A stretch of DNA of 64,000 nt from Chalara sp. BL73. Its lineage: Eukaryota > Ascomycota > Leotiomycetes > Helotiales. Positions 10,081-23,547 of the stretch are shown here, in pieces. The stretch is taken from the NCBI GenBank assembly GCA_918026815.1, contig CAKJVC010000147.1, positions 434,001 through 498,000 of the forward strand, written 5' to 3'. The notes under the pieces are model-generated. The model was given only the letters and a program-made list of their open reading frames with translations, had not been told where the DNA came from and searched no databases. The stretch's first letter is position 1; the number at the start of each line of letters is the position of its first letter. Both the position numbers and the translations under genes were made by a program.

Positions 10081-12931
10081 TCACTGCCATATAATATCTA
10101 GCACAGCACTCACCCTCTGTACCGACTTCACCCCACATAACGGCCCAAATCTAGCAAGCCGCTGCTGCGGACCCATCTCCATAAAGCCTGTCAAGCCATA
10201 AAGTCCAGCTTTGGCAGAACCGTGCGAGTCGACCCCTGCAGGTGCTTTCATATTCGCAATGATTGCCTGAGCTGCGAAAGCATTCATTCCCGCTCGCCGG
10301 AGGAACACCTCCCAGTGTGTTTCGTCATCAAGTAGTTCCGACCATCCTACAGCAGCATTCTGCACGATGATGCCGATGAGCCAGGTGGACACTGTTTCGA
10401 TTCCTCCGCTGACAAGATGCACCATGACAGTGCATTCAAGACCTGAAGTAAAGCCCATGAAGTCGCTGAATGCTTTGCAATCATTGATATCTAGGCCGGT
10501 GGAGATCTCCTCAGATTGTCCCGATATCAGCCCCTCAGTTACAAGGACCACCAACTTCTCATATCTCAGACTAACTTTCTCGATGCGATCTCTAATCGCG
10601 ACCTTCGACTTTTGGCCTGGCAAGGCCTTTTGTTTTATCTGTTGCAAGGTGGTGATAATGATACCAGCTGAAGGAGAGATAATAATGTCCGCTTCATGAG
10701 TAAGCGATGAGGCGATTGGCGACCGAGTTACAGAACCCGGAACCCACTTTACCGTGTTATGAGCCGTGAAGTCTCTTTCCACAAGCCTAATGCCCCGGTA
10801 GTGTTTTTCAATACTCTTTACAAGCGCCCGGTTCTTGAGCAGGCTCGATGAAATGATGACTGCTGCTGCACTATCTGGTAATCTTAGCGCTGGCCGGGGC
10901 AGAGGCATAACAGAGAGCGGTGGTTGCCTGACGGTATGCTGTAAAGCTTGCTGTGGTACTATTTGAACTGAACCTGCCGGCGCAGGAGCAGACTTGACGA
11001 AGTAAGAACTATTTGTGAGTTTATGTTTCTTTGCGCCACGGATTTCCATGAAGTTATCAATTGCAGCTTCTGCTGAGAATGCACCTCCCAAGAGCAGGCC
11101 CATGTCACCTTCATTTGGATCTTCATGCTGTGAACTATTTCCCTTGGTGAGATGCTTAGGCTTCAGTGCGTTAGGTCTCGGAGGCTGATGGATCGGGAAG
11201 AGTTCGAATGGATCCAAGTTTTTAAATGGGGCTGGCCTAGCTTCTGCCCTCTGTTCTTCAATCTCCATTTTCCGTTTCTTGACTAAGAAAGCTATGTCTT
11301 GAGGCTTTGACTTCAGAAACTTTCCAGGTTCAATTTCATCATCGTCGGAGTCGGAGTCATTCAAGATCCTGAGTCCAGGTGGTTTCCAGGTGAGGGATGA
11401 GGCCTCGATCAATTCTTCATCCTTTCCTTCTTTCAAAAAGACCTCCCACACCTCATCGTTATGACTGAAATTCTCCTCGAGGACGACTCTTGCCAGATCG
11501 TGAGGGAATGGGTTCCATTTCAATTTGGTTTGTTTATGGAGTGGCCAGATAGTTCTGATGTCTGCACTGATATAATCATTGATCATATTTGTCTGCCTAG
11601 AAAAGAGTTCTTCTGGATTTGATATTCTCTGGAGACTCATCCAAGGAGGGTCTGGAGACGAAAAATCCATGATAGGAACTTTCACCCGAGCTGTGGTATC
11701 TGCCTGAATCAAAGTTTCTTGTTCTGCCTGTCTCATTGCTTTCTTTCCTGCATCTCCAAAGAGGTTTGTTAGTACCTCGTTTACCAAGCTTGGGCTTGAT
11801 TTGTTCGAGATAAAATCTGGCGTATTCCCACTCATGGTCTCGATGATCTCACTAAAATGGACGGACTTAGCCAGAGGTGTAGGTCTCGGCGGAGTTAATA
11901 TTTCTTCTACTTTCAAAGACTCAGGTTTGTGCCTCGGTGACATCGTAGCTGGAGAAGTAGGGCGATTATCAATAGATGCAAGTGGCGGGTATATTTTTTC
12001 CAGCTGCATAAATTCGCAGACTGTGTCAGAAGATGTCTCTTCTTTTCTCGCCCTTGCTTCTCGTATCGGTGTCGGTACATCTTGCTCAAATATCTTCTGC
12101 TCCAGTTTACGGAGATCATCACTTGTTAGTGAATGGGGATCGGAGAGTATCGGTAGATCGTAGACTGGCTCGTCTTCATCAGGGTAAGCGCACGGCTCCC
12201 AGTTGCGGGATAAAGGTGAGAGTGGAGGTGTAACAGGCTCCAAGGTATTCATCTATTATCATTAGGACATCAGATCTACCGAAATTATGCTCACTTACAT
12301 TTTTGTATGGACATAGATTATCCCACATCTGTCGTTCGTCTTCTGTACTCCAATTACTCTTCATAATTTTTTGGAGCAACGCAATGGGCTCTTGAGTGAT
12401 TGCAAGCTTCTCTTTGTTGGTCTTATCCATGAAATCTCTTGCTGTATTCCATATCCCCGCGAGCATTGCAGCATCTTTGTCCATTCTATCGTCCACTATC
12501 TCCATCGGAAGTTTAACCTCCCGTAACTTAATTTCGAAATCGTCACGTCGAGCAAAGTTGATGAGATCTGTTTCGTGAACGGTTCTTAGCAGCGGAAGTT
12601 CCAGATGTTTGGGTCTTGTTTCTGCGCCATAGAGCAAGTGACCGAACCTAGAGTTGATAGTCGCTACGTCTTCTGGATGGGAAGCCCATGCTAGCAGCAT
12701 TGCGGCATTTTTAGATACAACAAGTCGCTCTTGCTCATCAACATGAAAGTCACTAAGTATGAGCTGGGGAAGATGTTCATCTGACAGGTGAACCCAGAAC
12801 TCTGCCGGTACAGAATCAAACGGCAGAGGGTCGGCACAATGATTGTATGATAGCCCATTCATGCGTGCATATTCGATGGCGGATGGCTCGTCATCCTCTT
12901 CTGCATCAGACTGTGGGGAACTGCCGGCCAT
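10081..12931 (-). CDS. Large protein with C-terminal XPF-like domain, candidate ZIP2/SHOC1-type meiotic crossover factor
   Basis: Two exons on the minus strand (12931-12299, 12252-10081), joined through a 46-nt intron with an ACTTAC (GTAAGT) donor and a TAG acceptor, give 934 aa. The start at 12931 opens an acidic segment (AGSSPQSDAEEDDEPSAIEYARMNGL); a longer upstream frame to 13120 looks unspliced. Residues about 680-930 alternate hydrophobic strands (DIIISPSAGIIITTL, KLVVLVTEG, CTVMVHLVSGG) in the order of an XPF nuclease-like fold, followed by a helix-hairpin-helix-like tail (FAAQAII, then GLTGFMEMG, then RFGPLCGV). The D/ERKx3D catalytic set of active XPF nucleases is not visible. Catalytically dead XPF-like proteins of this build are the ZIP2/SHOC1 members of the meiotic ZMM group, which stabilise crossover intermediates. 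The fungal family resemblance is what I see; the meiotic role is inference. Confidence 0.6.
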
Positions 12932-14562
12932 GGCGAATGGTGGTAGCAAGATGAGGTCATAAACACCGCACTCTAAAATATGCAAAAGAAATATTACAAT
13001 AATTCTAATATTCCCAAGTATTGTCCACTTGTCATTGAAGTTCTTGAGAGGGAGCTTGTCGTGGTCAGTGCCAAGACTCTTTTTGTCCCTGCTGCAAGAG
13101 GAAGTTGCATGTTCCATCATAGTAGGACACCATGTCTTAACTGCTTAATACCATTCTTTCAATTACATGATGAACTCAAATTGTTAACGAAAGCCAGGCC
13201 ATCAAATGTCAATATATCCCTCAATTAGACAGGTCAGATTACCACCCACCTTTTCTCTGATACAGTTTTGGCCCTTTTATGTATATAAATGAGCAGTTGT
13301 TGCTCTCAATATCTAAGTAACTCTTGATAAACCCCATTGACAGGGGAAAGTGAGGCCACAGTTCAACAGAACCTCCTATTAAGGTAAAAATAAAATCAAG
13401 TGTTCGATAACGAATTACCCTATTCCATATTATATCATGCAGACTGGAGACGTTTCGCCTTTATTCTATGCAAAGCAGCAGCAAAATTAATTAGACGAAA
13501 AAGTTATCACCACAAACAGAAAGAAACAGCCTTTAAATCTAATGTAGAGAGTCGGTGTTCTTAGTTTCAAAGCTAGATTATTAGTAGCAATTTCATTCCT
13601 TTTTTTAAAAAAAAAAAGCATTGTGTAAACTTGAAACAAGTATTCATAGGGATGACTGACCATCGAAACATGATTCGCCGGTGGCGCCAAATATTCAAGA
13701 AATGGGGTGTTTCCTTACCCGATATAGAGTATAAATGGCACATAGCTTTTGAGCCACGCGAGAAGGAATGAATTATCGATGTCGAGGCCGCGAAAATTCA
13801 TGCAGAAAGAAGACAATACATGGAATGGGATTGGGTACCCCGAGTAACCCATGCTCACGAACTTACGGGAGTCAGGCTACAAGTTCCCGGTAGGCGCGTA
13901 ATCTGAGAGGTGTCAGAACGAAGACCTGGAGAAAGTTGTGAAGTCCGTGTTAGGGTTTTGGCTGTTTCCAATCGATATGCTGGGCCCTTTAGAGGAGGAA
14001 AGCATTCCTGATGAGGTATTCTGGGGCTTTTCGAAGAATTGGCCAGAATTTGGAGTAGCAAGCTTGCCTGAGAGTAATAGAAGGAGTAAGAAGATCACGC
14101 TGAGCAGTGATAGCACCACTAGAGTCTGGAGTTAGCTTGTTTGCTATAACGAGGGAGAGTTGTCTTGCAAGATAGTAGAAGTATATTTTCGTGATGTGAT
14201 AATAAACTGACATATTTGGGAATGGTTGTGAGACCAAAATGAAATAGTTCAACTATATGGCCCTGTAATTAATATATCTGCTCCAACTACTCTTGGGCAG
14301 AATGGAGTTTTAGCCGCAAGTAGGCATGTATTAGAACACTGAAATTGAGTACGAAAGTCACCTTTGTGACATCATTCTCACCAATAAAGAAAAGTACTAG
14401 AACAAAGCCAGTGTGGTGATGTATTGCAGCTGTCACCGCGGCTACAACTGCCCAAACCATCGTGCAGACGCTCATGTATATCGATGGCCCATACTTTACG
14501 TAATAAAAGCAACAATAGTATATATAATAGGCGTATAAAAGTTTTGTAATTACGAATTATTG
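12932..14562. other. Intergenic region, AT-rich
   Basis: About 1.6 kb between two minus-strand genes. It includes homopolymer A/T runs near 13600 and a 68-codon minus-strand frame (14119-13913) that starts with a signal-peptide-like leucine run but has no other support. No gene is called. Confidence 0.4.
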
Positions 14563-17262
14563 TTATTTAGCCCCCTTGTCTAGCAACAGCTTCACTACAG
14601 CCTCGTGTCTCTTCCAAGCAGCAAACGACAGCGGCGTCCAACGATACTTATTTCTGGGTTCTAGCTTGGCGCCATTGTCCAGCAACAGCTTTACTACAGC
14701 CTCGTGCCCTTTACAAGCAGCAATCAACAGCGGTGTCCGACCCGACTTATCCTTAGTTTCTAGTTCGGCACCATTGTCCAGCAACAGCTTTACTACAGCC
14801 TCGTGCCCCTTCCAAGCAGCAAACAACAGCGGCGTCCGACCAGACTTATCCTTGGTCTCTAGCTCGGCGCCATTGCCCAGCAGCAGCTTTACTACAGCTT
14901 CATGCCCCTCCCAAGAAGCAAGTGACAGCGACGTCCAACTATACTCATTTTTAGTCTCTAGCTTAGCGCCATTTTCCAGCAGCAGCTTTACTACAGCCTC
15001 GTGCCCCTTTTTAGCAGCAAAAAACAACGGTGTCTGACCAGACTTATCCTTGGTTTCTAGCTCGGCGCCATTGTCTAGCAGCAGCTTCACTACAGCCTCG
15101 TGCCCCATCCAAGCTGCAAACAACAGTGGCGTTCGACCAAACTTATCCTCTGTCTCGAGCTGGCGGCGTCTAGCCTGGTTATTGATTTTTATCAACTCAA
15201 CCTTGTTGCCTTTTGCTGGCAGTATTCGTTGCCATGCAGCCTGCAGCACCGGCTTGTGATCTTTGATTTCTTTTTTATTCTCCTCGAGCATGGCGACCTT
15301 GGCAAGCAGGAGCCGCACAATTGCTTTATGACCAGTCCCAGCAGCCCACGACAGTGGCGTCCGACCATTTTTATCCTTCGACTCGAGCGTGGCACCCTTC
15401 TCGAGCAAGTGCATGACTACTGTCTCTTGGCCGCCCTCTGCTGCCCAGGAGAGTGGCGTCCGACCATTCTCATCCTTCGACTCGAGCGCGGCACCCTTCT
15501 CGAGCAGGTGCATGACTACTGCCTCTTGCCCACCCTCTGCCGCCCAGGAGAGTGGCGTACGCAAATCATCCGTTAAGTTTGATTCAGTACTATCTCCATC
15601 TAGGAGATGCTCAACAACTGTTATAAGCCCTCGCAGCGCTGAGTAGGACAGAAGCGTCTTTTTGCTACTTGCTTTTTCTAATATAGCTATATGCTCAAGC
15701 CATATCCCTTTAAGCGTACTAGAGTAGCTTATTTCCACAACTTCTGTAAAGCATCTTTTTTCACGAAGTAAAAGAACTCGCTTTTTAATCGCAACGTCTA
15801 CGTGCTGCTTATTACCTAACACTTTGACAATTCGATCTTGATCGTTTTGCTCTTTTCCGGGGGCAATATAATCCTGGATGGTTTGATATTCTGATTTTAT
15901 ATTGGTAGATATATCTGCTGAAAGAGATCTTCCGTATTTCTTCAGCAATATTTGGAAAAAATTTCCATCCTTGCACACGACCAATAGTCGACCAAGGATT
16001 CCATCGGGAATGTCTGCTATGTTCATAATTATAAGCCCGTCAGACAGCTCGCAATTAGAATCGAAATTAGCGATGCGTGAAGTGACCTCCTGTCCATCTA
16101 CTCCTGCTAGCTTGACAACACATTTTTCTATATCTTCCCATTTTCTGTTGCGCGTTAGATGACATTGCCGAATATATAGGCTTTTTAAAGGATGCTGTAA
16201 TGGATTGATATCTTTTAGGTCGATAAGTAGAAGCTTTGTGCTTTGCTCCTTTACAAAATTTTCATTTGTTTGGAAAATATCTTTTAGGCGAAGTGCGAGT
16301 CGCATTCTTTCTTTTCTTATCTCGGTACAGTGAAGGATAGCAAGCCCTTTGCCTTGTTGACTATTATTGATAAATCGAAGCGACATGTGAATTCTTCTGC
16401 TACTTAGTGTTGAAGGACTGCTTGTGGCATAAGCACGACTGACTGGAACGATATTGCCAGAGTCAGCGAACGCAGCTGGTGAATTTGCAAGAACCCCTTT
16501 ATGATCCTCTGTCGATGTCCAGGCAAAAAGACTGTGATTATCGGAGACTCTCATAATCTCCTTCTGAAGTCTAATGAACGCCCTTTCTCCTTCTTTATAT
16601 AGCATCGGCATGTATATGCCAAATAAACCTATCAGGCAGTAGGCAAGATCTTTTGTCCTTGTTGTTTCCCTTTTTGAAGCCCATGACATTTTTTGAGCGA
16701 CACTAGCGTTTTTTAAATCATTTCCTAATAAAAAACTGCCCGGAATTCCGGTAATCTCAGATATATCCCGTTGTAGATCTGACTTAGTCCCAATCTCTTG
16801 CCATTGCTTGTCGAAAAACATTACTGATAGTGGCGCGATAAGCTCTTGAAGAGTCCATCCCCGAGTAAACTATTTACTTTCCCGGAACTCAGGGCCTGTA
16901 ACACCAGTTACTCGATTAACCGAATATTGTGAAACATCTGCAAAATACGCGTAGCACTCTTCGGCTTTTTGGTACCAACGATACATAGAGTTAAGTGCTT
17001 CGGAAAGTTCCGCACTACTTGTTTTATTAATGCAGCAAGTGTCGATCCAAATATATTCGAATTTGTTTGCCGCAGCCACAGAGCAGGCCTTGGAGACTTT
17101 TTCGTAACCTAGTAGCTTCATTGCCCCATCCGTCTTGGGATGCTTGATATCCTGTAGTGTAACTTCCTCTTTCCCCCACGTGTGTGAAAGAATTGCGTAG
17201 TGTGGTACCTCTTTGCTACCAAATTCTTGAAGCTCGAGCCTTTGTGTATGAAGGAGACGCAT
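14563..17262 (-). pseudogene. HET-domain protein with C-terminal ankyrin repeats, interrupted by one nonsense codon
   Basis: One continuous minus-strand frame from ATG 17262 to stop 14563 would encode about 899 residues, except for a TAG at 16872-16870 (codon 131). The N-terminus is a canonical HET domain (MRLLHTQRLELQEF, AILSHTWG, YIWIDTCCINK), and the frame resumes directly after the stop with FTRGWTLQELIAP and the KMSWASKRETTR / DLAYCLIGLFGI block found in HET-NTPase and HET-ankyrin proteins. After a linker of about 250 residues come roughly nine ankyrin repeats, the last six being nearly identical 33-residue units. HET proteins trigger cell death in heterokaryon incompatibility; ankyrin repeats in this class probably recognise the partner. 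No intron can remove the stop. An allele-specific null, stop readthrough, or an assembly error are the options. The upstream ATG at 17283 is ignored because the family begins at MRLL. Confidence 0.85.
14578..15150 (-). repeat. Six near-identical 99-bp tandem units coding 33-residue ankyrin repeats
   Basis: The phrase for HEAVVKLLL recurs at a strict 99-nt spacing (about 14590, 14689, 14788, 14887, 14986, 15085 on the plus coordinate), with most differences at a few residues per unit. A second, distinct pair of near-identical 99-nt units lies at about 15370-15560. Such nucleotide-level identity indicates recent amplification or gene conversion. Confidence 0.85.
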
Positions 17263-18615
<1,353 letters not shown>

Positions 18616-21477
18616 AGCTAGAAGAACTAGAATTAATGAATTAGACCAGAATGTCTCGAGTTTACGATCGAAGCTCTTCAATTGCTAGACGAACGTCGGT
18701 TGTTTTGATTCGCAAATCTGTAGGTGGTTGGAAGTTTCGTTGCTAATGCGCAACTCGTTCAACTCAAGAGGCTCGACATCACATCACCAATAAACATGAG
18801 TATTAGTGAAAGTCAACAAAGGCGGTGTGTTAGAATCCAAAGCCACACTTTTGCTGCGGGGAGTTGCATGGAAGGAGGTCAAGTGGCTATAACACTTGAC
18901 TGGGACGCGTCGCGATCGACGCGTTGTTGGCGGCGCGGTGAACTCGATGAACTCGATAAAAGAATTCTTGCATCAATTTATAGCATGGTTTTTTTCATTT
19001 CCCTTACTTTCTTTTCTCTTCACCTTTCGTTTTCTCGACTCCGCAGGGAGAGGATAGTCGTGATGCTGTGTGGCTAGAACCTGAGTTATGAGACCGTAAG
19101 ACGCTTCTTATCAGGTTGTACTGTGGCTCACACCGTCGCTTTTGCGGTCTGGTAGGTGAAGATCGACTTTGTTGCTATTCAATTCAAATGGAACTAATCT
19201 TCTCCATAATCACAGAAATGCTTACATTGATCAGGCGTATTGAGGGCTGCTCTTTTTGCTGGATAAAGTGGAACTCGCTTAGTTTTGAAGCTTCCTTTGA
19301 GAGTCGGCTACTAATTACCTATATATTCAAAGACAATCCATAGTGATTGGCTTGCTCATTCAGCACAACTTCTCCAGCAATTCTCCTCGCGACTTTTAGC
19401 TTGGATAATTACAGGTTTATATATCTATCCTCAAAATAGGTTCAGCATCTGGATCTCCGCGGTCTCACGGCTACACTAGTGACGCCTCACCAAAGATGCC
19501 AGCAATATCGACAATGGCAATAGCATATCCGTACTTGGTCCAGTATACCGGGTGTGGTGTTTCAAAATTGGTGTAGTCTAAGATTCATGGGAAATCCGTA
19601 CTACTCGTTGGGTAAATAACGTGCAGAAGTTCTGGGTTATGCTTGTAACGTTAGGGGATAGCCTTTGGCTCTGTAGAAGCTTGGGGCTCGTTGGTTGATA
19701 CAATGTATTGAAATAGACTGAACAAATGTTCTTCACATAGAAGTGAAGACATCACAAAGTCAGCTAAATAACTTATATTCAGATAACTAAAGTATTTGAG
19801 CACGAAGCTCCTGTCCTAAGAAATGACCTATCTTACATAGAATCCCTAATGCATTGACCTCCGAGATCCTAGCAAGGTACTGACCATCTAGAGGTCCCAA
19901 ACGTCCATCACGTGGCCGAGACCTACGAAAACAGGGGTCCTCTAACCGGGCCATATACTACTCCTTATAACGATGGTAAGGTGTCCCAGGACTTCATCCC
20001 GTCCCAGGTTATGTGCTTCCCTTGTGACCTAGCTCATGGGGCATATAGAGATCCTAGGACCTCCTGCCCCAAGATTCCTAGTCGTCCCGAAACAACAACG
20101 TATCCCAGGGTCCGTGATTGTGACATAATGTTATTAAACATTATTAAAAAAAAAGCGGCCAGTGAAAGAGAGCGAGTGGCAACTCTCGGATAAAGCAGTA
20201 GATAAAAAAGAATGGAGCAATCTTAAAATGTTAAAAATATGTCTCCAGAATACCTCTGTTTAATAAATGCGAGTATGGCGCTGCCAGTGGCGAAAGCTGG
20301 AATTGCAAAAGAGAATCGCAGCCATGAAAACTGCGACCAAGTACTACGGTGTAAAAACGGGACAACATTTGGGGCGTGTTCAGTGTGGTGGCCCTCCAAA
20401 ATACCACAGTAGCATTACTGGAAAAGCTCTAAATTCCAAAATGATACCCGGAAAAGCAATATAGTTTATCAACACAGACAAAAGGCCAACTATGTGTTTA
20501 ATATCTACTGGAAACCCATTATTCTTAATGGCTGAATGGGTCGCCTCACTTGTGGCTGCTGGATCTTTAAGTAGACGCTCCTTCAGGAAGCATGTTGAGA
20601 AGATGAAGAATGGAAACTGTATTGATTGTCGAATTTATGGACTCAGGCTACATGACTGCGTACAATTGCTGATCCACGCTGAAAAGGCTCACGGAGCCTT
20701 GCTGAGGGATTGATAACAAAACTTCATGAAGGACGTTAAACCCAATTGAGTTATTGTGAAGGTATATGGTCTCTCCTTAAGTACACGTAACATTATGCTC
20801 AAGTTATCGATGATTTGATTGATCAAGTTATAAGTTATAGATAAAAGCAATCACGGCCAATAGTATATCAATGTGCTTCTGAGTGAATATTAGAAGGATT
20901 CTTGTATTAAGGCAAGATACCAGTATTTAACGAATGCTATCGTTCTATCGACCAATCATCATTATTGATATACCTTACCATCGAACTTCAAGTCTCAACA
21001 ATATGCAACCCAAACGATTCTGATAAGGGGGTCACCGCACTCAATCCGAGTTCCCGAAGTCTTGGTAGGATATGGGCGTGCCTAGGAGTTACAAGTACTA
21101 CTTCCAAAGATATCTCCTTCGGTGAGTTTGTACTCAATAAGGAAACTAGGAATGGCTCTCTGTTTTCGTCAAGAGCTGTGAGCGACATCCCGCCATAGAC
21201 ATAATGTCGCTTGAACCAGCCCAAGCAGAATTGCTCATTTTTATACTCAGGCATGTTTTACCGAGGAACACCCCGTACTTATGATACAATTTTGGGGGTA
21301 AGGCTCTATCGTGAGAGCGGATATGTGAAAAAAGTTATTGGGCGAAGGGTTGTACTATGGTTCTATATAAGGATATCCGCTTTTACAACTCGGATTTTTC
21401 ACGCTTTTAACCGGCTCGATCGTTTTGTACGTACGTACTGTACGATTATGCAAACAATAATCTATTAGGAAAAGTTA
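18616..21477. other. Gene-poor, eroded intergenic region
   Basis: About 2.9 kb, low in recognisable coding sequence. A minus-strand frame at 21254-20988 reads like a protein (it contains KRHYVYGGMSLTALDENREP) but has no start context, no partner exon and no family I can name. A short plus-strand stretch near 20320 (KYYGVKTG) faintly recalls the RNase H1 N-terminal domain. Both are best treated as relics. Confidence 0.4.
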
Positions 21478-21620
21478 CGGTTGAAAATGTCGAATTAGAA
21501 TTAAATTACGGATCAGAGGATTACAATAGCGATTCTGAGGAGTCAATTATTAATATGTAGTCGCTCGAGAGCGAGCTTTTTCAGGAGAGGGGGTATTGTC
21601 ACGATTATGGATTATGTGTT
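21478..21620 (+). mobile_element. Probable 3' end of a decayed LTR retroelement
   Basis: A frame ending at TAG 21558-21560 reads VENVELELNYGSEDYNSDSEESIINM, an acidic tail of the kind that ends fungal Ty3/gypsy-type polyproteins. It is followed by a polypurine tract (AGGAGAGGGGG, 21583-21593) and then TGTCACG at 21597, a typical LTR start. No second LTR, primer-binding site or reverse transcriptase is visible in the window, so only a fragment is present. The three-part order (acidic tail, polypurine tract, TGTCAC) is the whole of the evidence. Confidence 0.45.
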
Positions 21621-21817
21621 TTCAGAGGCATCTCGTTTTCTGATCAAAGCTATCTTCCCTCCGCAAGGGGAGATTTATCATGGCCTATCATGCAGCATGT
21701 TGTGCCATCGACTAAAATCCCAATCAACTGGAGTGTAAGAAGATTAAGGAGTTGATGGATTCAATATTTCAGGACTGCAAATATGTACAAGAAATCAGCG
21801 AGACCTGCAACTAGGAC

Positions 21818-22489
21818 TCACATCCCATCAGTGAGCATAGCCTCGACTAATTGAACATGACGATTCGCATTCGTTTCGCTCCACTCTGTCTCATAATTCA
21901 GCCCATATGGCCAGAAATGTCCCTAAAATACTGTTAGTCAGTAATGGTATAACGGTGCTGAACTCTGGGCCCGGAAGGACTGGATTTAATAGCCTGTAGT
22001 TTCTAAGCTACGATGAAGAGCTAGTCGAACATGTAGTTAAAGAAAATATGCCGAGTGTTAACGTACTCCACCGCAATTGATAACAGCACTACTTCCATCC
22101 CACGACCTCAAGAGCGGCAACGCCGTTTTCCAATCTCCAGACGCACACTTCGAATTGAATGCGGCCGTCTGCCCAACACCAAGCGTGTGCGAGATCTCAT
22201 GCATTGCCGTGCGCTCCGTCATGTAGGCTCTGTTTGAGCCGAATCGCAGATCGCCGTTGTAATTTGCTTCGGCCGTGGGCACCCCGGGAGCATAGTAGAC
22301 GCGGATAGTTTTCACAGCGTCGGAATACCTATGATATCGCGTAACGGCGAGTTTCATAGCAGTCTCAATGCGAGCGTATGCGTCGCTTTGGTCTGAAGTT
22401 GGGTTTGCAGCCTTCTGAAGAGACCAAGTCAGGAGACCAGAGGCTGTAGAGGTGCAGGCTAAAATGGCGGGAACGATCGACAAACGCAT
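21818..22489 (-). CDS. Small secreted zincin-like metalloprotease (HExxH)
   Basis: Two exons (22489-22067, 21922-21818) give 175 aa; the intron has a GTACGT donor and a TTTTAG acceptor and keeps phase 0. Residues 1-18 form a signal peptide (SIVPAILACTSTASG). The zinc-binding motif HEISH is at residues 97-101, followed by TLGVGQ, the arrangement seen in small fungal secreted metalloprotease-like proteins that often carry a ricin-B lectin domain; none is present here. Two cysteines (the CASG and NCGG segments) could form a disulfide, and the C-terminus continues GHFWPYGLNYETEW. The usual third zinc ligand was not identified with certainty. Small size, secretion and an island position in a gene-poor stretch are effector-like, but that is inference. 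Confidence 0.72.
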
Positions 22490-23547
22490 GATTAGTGATA
22501 GTATTGAGTGAAGACCATAGACTAGTCATATAGGAAGAGTTGGCGTGGACTATCAACTTTGCGTCTACTCAGACCCTAGGCAGAACAGGTCTTTTATAAC
22601 AGTTAAAATATAGACATCAACTGCCGAGATTATTTGGGATGCCATTTACAATGCCACCCCGTTTCGAAATTTCGCACCTATCCCATGTCGACCTCGATCA
22701 GAGAGGAGCGGCCTTCTAAAACAGGCACCTCGGACCGCTCTACCTACTTTATATGACACGTTCCTCTTTAGTTTCCGGTATTTCTCCCGTGATATGCTAC
22801 AAGCGGCCCCCGCTCCTCCGGATACTGATTCAGCCATATTGTCTTGGCACGATGCTAATTCTCTTGGGGTTACATGTACCATATAGCACTAAGGTGCACT
22901 CTGAATAAGGAACGGGACGAGGTCTTGCACGGCTGGCGTTAAGTCGCGTCGCTTCGGTGCTCCGCGCCCGTGGGTACCGACTTGAGCAATTGCAAGTTAC
23001 CAGAAACCAGAAATACCGGGAGTGATACAAACAAAATGTGTATTTAATCTTAGATCGCTATAGTATACCATACTAGTAATCACAAACACACTATATAATC
23101 CTATCCTTAAACCGATCAACAACAAAGGAAAGAAAGAAACAAAAGAGACTTGAAAATGAGTGAAAATAGGCCTACAGCTCTTACAGCGCACCATCTAGAC
23201 CGCCCCCTGTAAATCCTCACCGATCGAATTGTCCGTGAAAGGAGGCATGTCCCAGAATGGTGACTCCGCTTGCGCCGATGAGCCAGAGAATTGTTGAGAA
23301 TGCAGACGCAAAAAATCCAAGGACAATAGCAGCTCTAATAACTGCAGTATGAAGTTGTGACGAAGTAGCATCCGCACTAATGTCGAAGCCTCTGACATCG
23401 GGATTGCTAATTCCCTATATACCCCCTACAACGAGGAAGGCGACAGATAGGAGAAGCTAGTTCGTAAGAAGGCTATAGATACCGAGCACTACGAACACGA
23501 CGACATAGTCGCTGGAGAAGTGTCCTAGGTTATAGCCGACTCTCGAT
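22490..23547. other. Intergenic region, no supported gene
   Basis: About 1.1 kb between the secreted protease and the dioxygenase relic. Frames on both strands are short and show no recognisable domain. Confidence 0.4.

Noticed and set aside
12932..13120. In-frame N-terminal extension of the XPF-like protein
   Set aside because: The added residues are hydrophobic and AT-rich in the DNA; the acidic start at 12931 looks like a natural N-terminus.
13913..14119. Small secreted protein on the minus strand (signal-peptide-like start)
   Set aside because: A leucine run from AT-rich DNA can mimic a signal peptide; no cysteines or other support follow.
20267..20464. RNase H1 N-terminal-like trace (KYYGVKTG)
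   Set aside because: Only about eight residues match; no RNase H catalytic domain or related frame nearby.
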